In this document: piece after piece, positions 57,660 to 64,000 of the stretch
Numbering within the stretch: position 1 is the stretch's first letter
Layout: each line of letters starts with the position of its first letter
Source of the DNA: Mytilus californianus
Lineage: Eukaryota; Mollusca; Bivalvia; Mytilida; Mytilidae
Direction: 5' to 3'
Assembly: GCF_021869535.1 (NCBI RefSeq)
Contig: NW_026262581.1
Location: forward strand, 118,014,771 to 118,078,770
DNA: 64,000 bases
The notes under the pieces: model-generated
The model's database searches: none
Told to the model about the DNA's origin: nothing
What the model saw: only the letters and a program-made list of their open reading frames with translations
Program-made: the position numbers and the translations under genes

Positions 57660-57892
57660 ATTTAGAAAAACATGGGATTTTCAATATCCCATGGGATAAG
57701 GCAAATCCCATGGGATTGACCATTATCCCATGGGATTTTGGTTAAATCCCATGGGATTTTTTTGGGTCCCATGGGATAATTGTAGTCCCATGGGATATTT
57801 GTTGTCCCATGGGACAAAAAAAATCCCATGGGACTATAATTATCCCATGGGATTTTTAATATCCCATGGGACAAAATAAAATCCTATGGAAT
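57660..57892. repeat. Array of TCCCATGGGA palindromes at 19-21 bp spacing
   Basis: Ten perfect TCCCATGGGA palindromes are centred at about 57691, 57710, 57730, 57751, 57771, 57790, 57809, 57828, 57847 and 57866, with a half site at 57670 and a degenerate one at 57882. The spacers are AT-rich and differ in sequence, while the core does not vary. Several cores are extended to ATCCCATGGGAT or GTCCCATGGGAC, still self-complementary. The minus frame of 70 codons through it (57662-57874) is a by-product. There is no CRISPR: the repeats are too short and the spacers 7-11 bases. Confidence 0.95.
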
Positions 57893-57899
57893 TTAAATT

Positions 57900-59360
57900 A
57901 TAAATATACAGTAATGTGTATGTTACAATGAATTCTGTTTGGTAGTAAAAAGTTTATAATATATATATGAGTGTATTTTGTTTTTTTTCATTTTGTCACA
58001 AACATGTATTTAATTTGTTTATATGACAATAAAGATTATTATTATTTTGGAAATATAATAATATTTAAAGTCAAAAAATAAAATCCTTTAACTGAAATAA
58101 AATGATGACGTCTTAATAAAAGAAAAAAATATTGATTTGAAATCTTTGTCTTCTTTGTTTTATTATGAAAAATAGAACTGAAAAAATATTTCATATTCTG
58201 ACTGAATCAATTGACAAAGCACAGTTAATAGTTTACTCTTTTCATGAGGTAAAGTTTTCTTTGTTATAGTTCCATTGCAATACATGAATATGCAAATGAT
58301 TTGAATCTTATTCCTTTGTGGTGTTCATAATATTACATTTATATTTGTAAATTTATAAAATAAACACTTTTCCTGTTAAGTTTTAGTTTTCTTGTTTCAG
58401 CTTGCTATGAACAATTATTCAGTCCACTATATAAGAGTCAAGTAAATAAATTATTTCAGCCACTAGAATATTCCTACAATTCTAAGACAAAACATTTATG
58501 CAATCTGTTCTTCAAAAATCTTCCTCCGTACATCTTTATTGGATGGAGCGATTCAAATGAGTGGACAAAGCAAGTTCATTTGGACAACAAAATACTAATA
58601 TATTTTTTCATTCCTCCCTTCTTTCAATTGATAATTACGTTGTTGCATTTACATGATTAAGTTCTTGAGCATCTATGATCATGATGATATGACTCCTTTT
58701 TGTTTATAGTAATTATGTTGAAATTTCCTCTTTCTTATGTAGGAAAAAAACACATTCCATTTCAAATTAATAAAAAAGTCACACTATGTAGAAAAATATC
58801 AACTTTAAGTTTGCTGTTCAGTATTGACCTGTTGAATGATGATCATGAAAACCAAGATGTCTGACCTACAAATACACAAAACTCAAAAATTATAAATGAA
58901 GAGAAATACAGCAATAAAATGGCTATTTTATCATGTTTATGTACATTTTGATAAAAATTTCATTTGAATATTTAAAATTGTAAGAACTCTTATTTCAGTG
59001 CTTTGTGTCTATGGTTTTCATATTAGTTGTTTTTTGTGCCTTGTTGAAGTCTTTCGAGTTAAGCCAATTGCAACAAATGTTTACAGTTTGTTCAAATGTT
59101 ATGCTGTTATTAAAACCACTATCCCAGGTTAGGGGTGGGTTGGGTGCTCACTAAATGTTTATTTTATTAGTTGATATTTGCTTTGAATTAGCTGTCAGTA
59201 ACTGTGAGTTCTTATAGATCTGTATGTTGAGTCTTTTTTGTTAAAGGGAAAGAATAAATTTCCAGCCACATCCGGTCTGTGTTTTTGGTAGCTGTTTTTC
59301 TGCTTTGTTGCATTCTAATGAGTTAATAAAATTGAGAATGAAAACGGGAATGTATCAAAA
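57900..59360. other. Unassigned AT-rich DNA
   Basis: 58015-58045 (ATATGACAATAAAGATTATTATTATT) looks like a polyadenylation-type retroposon end. Otherwise I see no gene or repeat. Confidence 0.45.
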
Positions 59361-59513
59361 TAATTTAATTTTGGATGTAACGCGTCTTCTGATTGGCTGA
59401 CATGGTTTTGTTTATCAGCTCATAGACATAATTTTGTCATGTGACCGTGACGTCATCAATGTTTTTCATGGTTTACTCCGGTTTAAAATGGAATTTAGAA
59501 TTAAATTATAAGA

Positions 59514-59658
59514 AATGACTGTAATATTTTTTCTGTCTATTCGAAATAACATAAAAAATGTGGTGCACACTTTAAAATAACCCGCTATGCGGGTTATTCA
59601 GTGTGCACCACATTTTTGATGTTATTTCTTCATAGACAGAAAAAATATTATAGTCATT
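59514..59658. mobile_element. Foldback with ~65-bp arms and CCCGCTATGCGGG centre
   Basis: AATGACTGTAATATTTTTTC ... GTGGTGCACACT on the left is mirrored by AGTGTGCACCAC ... GAAAAAATATTATAGTCATT on the right, around a perfect CCCGCTATGCGGG core (59581-59593). The left flank has a TTCTGATTGGCTGACATGG and GTGACGTCATC stretch. The architecture matches the foldback at 44718-44876. Confidence 0.85.
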
Positions 59659-59739
59659 CCTTAAATAACCTGACACAAGAGCAGAAAAAAACCCTTTTCA
59701 ACTGATTTTATAGTTTTTATATTGAACTGACACTTACAC

Positions 59740-60190
59740 CACTGTCCTTAATTAGAGGATTTGGTGCCAGCAAACATGTTAAACCATGCCACATTTTGTA
59801 AGTGTCTGTCCCAAGTCAGGGATCTATTATTCAGTGGTTGTCAATTGTTGCTATATATCATATTTGTTTTTTGTTTATTGTTTTGTGCAAAAATCAGGCA
59901 CTTAGCTTTCACCTTTATGGTGTTTCCCCCAAGCATGTTTAGCATGGATAGACACCATGCCCTTTTTAAATGACGCCATGCCCTTATTGAATTGTTTTAC
60001 ATTTGTTATTTCATGGCCTTTTATGGATTACTATGCAGTATAGGGTTTGCTCATTGTCGAAGGCTGTACAGTGAACTAATTTTGTTAAATTTAATGTCAT
60101 TTGATCTCTATTGGAGAAAAGTCTCATTGGCAATCGTACCGCTTCTTATTTTTATATCAACCCTGCCATATTTTGCCTGTCATTATTTAC
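59740..60190 (+). repeat. Dispersed bivalve-type repeat block
   Basis: 59790-59850 (GTGTCTGTCCCAAGTCAGGG, TTCAGTGGTTGTCAATTG) and 60010-60160 (CATGGCCTTTTATGGATTAC, GGTTTGCTCATTGTCGAAGG, AAGTCTCATTGGCAATCGTA) are parts of one abundant repeat family. Plus frames of 70 and 72 codons here are by-products. Confidence 0.75.
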
Positions 60191-60539
60191 AGGTCATCAT
60201 TGGCCTCTAATAAGTAATTGCATTGCTTAAAACCACTTAATTGAACTCTGATAGTTTTCTCATTTATCATACCACATCTTATTTTCATAATAATCATTAT
60301 TCAAGGGCAATAACTTTTATAGAAGTGGACTTACCATTTAGGCTTTGTTGACGTCTGTAAATCTATTTTTGTTGATAATTTCTTTTGTTTATAGTTTCCC
60401 TTTATCTTTAATGTTCTTGCCCTACACATAAAAGGGTAAACATTATCATTTAATGACAATAACTACTATTACATAATGAGTAGGCAACTGACAATTTTGG
60501 ATCATTTGTATCTTGTCTTGCTCATCATTTTTGCTTGAT

Positions 60540-60671
60540 ATTATCAATATTCTATGAAAATGAGGTCACAGTAATATTAAACTTGGCAGACAGACATCTT
60601 CTTATTTTTATATGACACCTTGTAGTAATTCCATACACCAACAAGTAGACATATGCTTATAATATCTGATA
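60540..60671 (+). repeat. Dispersed repeat (AAATGAGGTCA family), left part
   Basis: GAAAATGAGGTCACAGTAAT and TTGGCAGACAGACATCTT are related to 62280-62515, on the other side of the composite repeat. The composite element may therefore have inserted into a pre-existing repeat of this family. Confidence 0.6.
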
Positions 60672-62255
60672 AAATGAATAAAATGCTCCGATGGGCACAG
60701 CTTGATACGACCACAGAGGTCGAACCCTGAACAGTTGGGGCAAGTATGGACACAACATTCAAGCTTGATACAGCACTGAATTTGGATTGTGATTAAATAT
60801 TTGACACAGCATAGGTTTCTGACACAGAATGAATGTGGTCTAAGAACTTAAAAATTTTTAATTTACCTATTCAAACCATATCATTATTATTTGCTTTTAT
60901 ATATAAATCAGAAATAACCAATTTAAAATGGAAAATTTTAAAGAAAAAAAAAGGAAAAAAAGGGAAAAAAAAATCCCCCCCCCCCAATTTTTTGAACCCC
61001 CTTATGATTCATCACCCCAAACTCAATCCCAGCCTTCCCTTTGTGGTATGGTACCTTGCAGTACAATTTCAGAGAGATCCATACACTTATGCACAAGTTA
61101 TTGTCTGGAAACTAGAAAAATGCTTGTTTTTTTGGCCCCTTTTTGGCCCAAAATTCCTAAACGTTTAGGACAATTACCCCCAAGCTCAAACCCAGCTTTC
61201 CCTTTGTGATATGGAACCTTGTAGTACAATTTCATAAAGATCCATACACTTACACACAAGTTATTGTCCTGAAACTAGAAAAATGCTTGTTTTTTGCCCC
61301 TTTTTGGCCCCTTATTCCTAAAATTTTGAGGCAATTACCCCCAAAATCAATCCCAGCCTTCCCTTTGTGGTATGGTACCTTGCAGTACAACTTCAGAGAG
61401 ATCCATACACTTGAACACAAGTTATTGTCTGGAAACTAGAAAAATGCTTATTTTTGGCCCCTTTTTGCTAAACATTTTGAGCAATTACCCCCAAACTCAA
61501 TTCCAGCTTTCCCTTTGTGATATGGAACCTTGTAGTACAATTTCAGAAAGATCCATACACTTACACACAAGTTATTGTCATGAAACTAGAAAAATTCTTG
61601 TTTTTTACCCCTTTTTTGGCCCCTAATTCCTAAAATTTTAAAGCAAGCAATTGCCCCCAAAATCAATCCCAGCCTTCCCTTTGTGGTATGGTACCTTGCA
61701 GTACAATTTCAGAGAGATCCTTACACTTGAACACAAGTTATTGTCTGGAAACTAGAAAAATGCTTATTTTTGGCCCCTTATTCCTAAACGTTTTGGGCAA
61801 TTACCCCCAAACTCAATTCCAGCTTTCCCTTTATGATATGGAACCTTGTAGTACAATTTCAGAAAGATCCATACACTTACACACAAGTTATTGTCATGAA
61901 ACTAGAAAAATGTTTGTTTTTTGCCCCTTTTTTGGCCCCTAATTCCTAATATTTTGAGGCAATTACCCCCAAAATCAATCCCAGCATTCCCTGTGTGATA
62001 TGGAACCTTGTGGTACAATGTCAGAGAGATCCATACACTAACACACAAGTTATGTCTGGAAGTTACAAAAATGCTTATTTTTTTCCCCTTTTTGGCCCCT
62101 AATTCCTTAACTGTTGGTACCATAACCCCCAAAATCAATCCTTATGGTAAAATTTCATAGAGATCCATTCACTTAAACTAAAGTTAAAGTGCGAAAACCA
62201 ATGTGTCTTCGGACGACGACAACGCCAACGTCATACCAATATATGACCGTATAAA
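60672..62255 (-). repeat. Composite tandem-repeat element, copy 2 (inverted, shorter)
   Basis: This is the inverted relative of 31788-34673. It begins with the same GATACGACC(G/A)CAGAGGTCG end and the CCCTGAACAGTTGGGGCAAG stretch, and ends with the complement of the CGTCATACCAATATATGACC end. It has about seven units of 150-166 bp (CACAAGTTA anchors at 61092, 61255, 61416, 61566, 61732, 61882, 62044). It lacks the 35-bp minisatellite and the 523-bp higher-order block altogether; the join is at about 60860. Plus frames of 77-111 codons arise from the unit length. Confidence 0.85.
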
Positions 62256-62269
62256 AAACTAAGAAAACT

Positions 62270-62520
62270 TAGCATTGACCAAAGAACCATAAAATGCGAT
62301 CATGGTTATATGAATCTGCAAGACAGACATGCACACCTTACAATCATTACATTGGCCAAATATAATTTACCTGTTGCTTAAAGCATATTATAAACTGACA
62401 AAACAATGCAAACTTTTCATTGACCAATGAACCATGAAAATGAGGTCAAGGTCATATAAAACATGCCAGACAGACTGTGCATCTCACAATCATTCCATTC
62501 ACCAAATATAGGGGCCTTAT
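62270..62520 (+). repeat. Dispersed repeat (AAATGAGGTCA family), two tandem units
   Basis: ATTGACCAAAGAACCATAAA and ATTGACCAATGAACCATGAA start two ~135-bp units, each continuing through AGACAGAC(A/T)(T/G)GC and TCACAATCATT(A/C)CATT. I recognise this family from bivalve genomes. Confidence 0.72.
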
Positions 62521-62690
62521 TCATGTTATTACCTAGGAATAGTGATGTCATGGACTAGGAAAATTAGTCTGGGGACATAAATTACTGACATCGGACTAAA
62601 TATACTAGTAAATTCTGTATCCATGGACTTTTTATACTAGTTATATTTGTCTGACCAGACAATTTATCTCTTACACTAGTTCTCAGAGAG

Positions 62691-62890
62691 ACATGTCACC
62701 TTACCTTGACACATTATTCTGACTCTGAACAAACCAGTATTTGCTCTTACTCCTTAATAATACTGCGTGCTTAGGGGAGAAGCAGCAAATACCAACTTTA
62801 AAGTCTTTGGTTTTACCCGATTGGGTTCAAAATAAACAACCTTCTGCACGTGAGGTGAACACGCTACCACGAGACCAGGCAGTATAATAT
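62691..62890 (-). mobile_element. tRNA-derived SINE, minus strand
   Basis: Read on the minus strand, the head has a pol III box A-like TGGTCTCGTGGTAGCGTG with CTCACGTGCAGAAGG after it and a degraded box B (TTTGAACCC instead of the consensus GGTTCRANNCC). It then continues through ACCAAAGACTTTAAAGTTGG and CTTAGGGGAGAAG-complement blocks to a conserved tail ending GTGACATGT. The structure is that of a tRNA-headed bivalve SINE. It may belong to the V-type (RUDI-like) group, but I cannot confirm this. The degraded box B suggests an old copy. Confidence 0.78.
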
Positions 62891-63180
62891 AAGGAGTTTA
62901 CCCAAGATTTAAAGTTTCCAAGTTTTTGCAAAAACTGGATCAAAATCATCATTGAAAAGCAATAACTTTTTAATAAGATTTAAGTTTCTCTTTAATTATT
63001 ACAGTTTTCGAGATAAAAAGGCAAATTCAAGAAATATGAAGAAAAAAAAATGGTTAAAATCTGTATTTAAGGCAACAACTCCTATGAGTCAGCTGCTAGT
63101 TTTGATGCAAATGGACAGTAGATTTTTTTTTCAACATTCTGAACATTTCTACCGTTGTCAGATATTGTCTATCTATTTTA
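62891..63180. other. Unassigned DNA
   Basis: No recognised feature. The plus frame at 62952-63191 has no domain. Confidence 0.4.
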
Positions 63181-63340
63181 GCCTTTTGTAGCTTATTACG
63201 CAGTTTGGCTTTTTAGCCCATTGTTGAAATCTGTACGGTGACCTATATAGTTGTTAACTTCTACGGTTTAAGTTTCTGTTGAAGAGCCGTCACATTGGCA
63301 ATGATACCATATTTGTATATGTTTTTGTCATGTAGGTGTA
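63181..63340 (+). repeat. Dispersed bivalve-type repeat
   Basis: CTTTTGTAGCTTATTACGCA, CCATTGTTGAAATCTGTACG and CGTCACATTGGCAATGATAC identify another copy of the family at the left edge of the window. Confidence 0.72.
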
Positions 63341-63589
63341 AGGAGACAACCTTTTGATTTTCTGGTGGGATAAAAAGGGGAGACAGATTTTTTATCACCT
63401 GGCCTGGTAAGTTTTTCAGGGTTCGTAAGGATAGAAAACCCGGCAAATTGTAACAAACCCCTGTGGTACGACCATATTTGCCAAAAGATTAGTCCAAATA
63501 ATTATGACGTCTTGCAAGGCTATTTTAACTTTTTTCTGGGCACGTAATAGTCAAAGTTGTGACTGAGTGCGGAAAGATGAAGATAGATA

Positions 63590-64000
63590 GATAGAAAAAT
63601 TATAAAGGGACATAACTGAAGGAAGGTAAAAGTGACGCTACCCAAATTTGAACTTGATCTGAGTTTTGTGGTAATAAGCATTGTGTGTAAGTCTCATAAC
63701 ATTTGGTTGAGGCTAACTTAAGAAGAGAACAGAAACTAAAAATTCAGCAATTTTTCTATTTGTAAACATGCATAACTCTAGAACGGTTGTGTATAAGTTT
63801 TATAACATTTGGTTGAGACAAACTAAAGTTAGAGAACGGAAACGAAAAATTCAGCAATTTTTATGTTTATAAAGGGACATTACTCAAGAATGGTAATTTG
63901 TCGCCACCTAATTTCGTACTTAATCTGTATTATGTAGTAATAAGCATTGTGTATAAGTTTCATAACATTTGGTTGAGGCAAACTAAAGTTAGAAAACGGA
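63590..64000 (+). repeat. Dispersed/tandem repeat, ~285-bp units, cut by window end
   Basis: ATAAAGGGACAT(A/T)ACT occurs at about 63602 and 63871. TAATAAGCATTGTGT and CATAACATTTGGTTGAGGC follow each, and AACTAAAGTTAGA(G/A)AACGGAAAC-like text closes the units. A third, shorter unit (63770-63860) lies between them. The array continues beyond the right edge. Confidence 0.8.

Noticed and set aside
57662..57874. 70-codon minus frame with repeated SHGI/IPWD words
   Set aside because: It is the TCCCATGGGA array read as codons; the phase changes with the spacer length.
57660..57892. A CRISPR-like array
   Set aside because: The repeats are 10-12-bp palindromes with 7-11-base spacers, there are no cas genes, and the setting is a eukaryotic genome.
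62800..62890. A tRNA gene on the minus strand
   Set aside because: The box B and acceptor stem are degraded and the head continues into a SINE body.

Overview
The window reads as gene-poor, AT-rich, repeat-dense nuclear DNA from a bivalve mollusc, most probably a mussel of the Mytilus type. That assignment is inference. It rests on several short interspersed motifs that I recognise from bivalve genomes (the 'fixed-offset' repeats ending in GAGACAAC, the ACGAAACGCGCG motif, and a tRNA-headed SINE with a TAGCGTG box A) and on the mix of mobile elements (Polinton, BEL/Pao, Penelope-like, CR1-like LINEs). I found no credible host protein-coding gene, no canonical tRNA or rRNA gene and no CRISPR array. 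Most open frames are chance frames, or frames kept open because a tandem-repeat period happens to be a multiple of three; several open only at TTG.

Layout. 0-7.4 kb: a degenerate local duplication (about 200-980 and 6060-7430), and two inverted arms built from a 21-bp minisatellite (3290-3940 and 6340-6990). 7.7-16.0 kb: three copies of one 449-bp element with short terminal inverted repeats (two direct, one inverted), plus scattered dispersed repeats. 18.7-22.8 kb: a broken Polinton-type DNA polymerase B gene whose two complementary halves lie in opposite orientation, followed by a short stretch of a ~175-bp satellite. 22.97-29.30 kb: a young but dead BEL/Pao LTR retrotransposon on the minus strand, with ~99% identical LTRs, gag, protease and integrase remnants, no reverse transcriptase, two nonsense codons, frameshifts, and a 797-bp tandem duplication running across the 3' LTR boundary. 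29.9-35.0 kb: LINE fragments, two of them head to head, around a composite repeat (31.8-34.7 kb) holding 161-bp, 35-bp and higher-order 523-bp tandem blocks. 35.3-37.4 kb: an interval bounded by inverted G-rich 7-mer tracts and containing a long foldback. 37.5-40.7 kb: a Penelope-like reverse transcriptase fragment joined to a second copy of the Polinton polymerase/satellite junction, then about eleven satellite monomers in an alternating dimer pattern.

42-64 kb: tandem duplications, two foldbacks with a GC-rich centre, two candidate non-autonomous DNA transposons with matching flanks (47330-50623 flanked by ATAAT; 52384-54603 flanked by CTTAG), a regular array of the palindrome TCCCATGGGA (57.7-57.9 kb), an inverted shortened relative of the composite repeat (60.7-62.3 kb), a tRNA-derived SINE, and dispersed repeats to the right edge.

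There are no cooperating host genes to describe. The biology here is that of mobile elements and satellites: nested insertion, inversion, tandem amplification and decay. The most unusual signals are the evenly spaced TCCCATGGGA palindromes, the satellite fused at the same junction to a Polinton polymerase fragment at two loci, the split and inverted polymerase gene, and the two long elements with inverted ends, one of which carries mirrored subterminal motifs.
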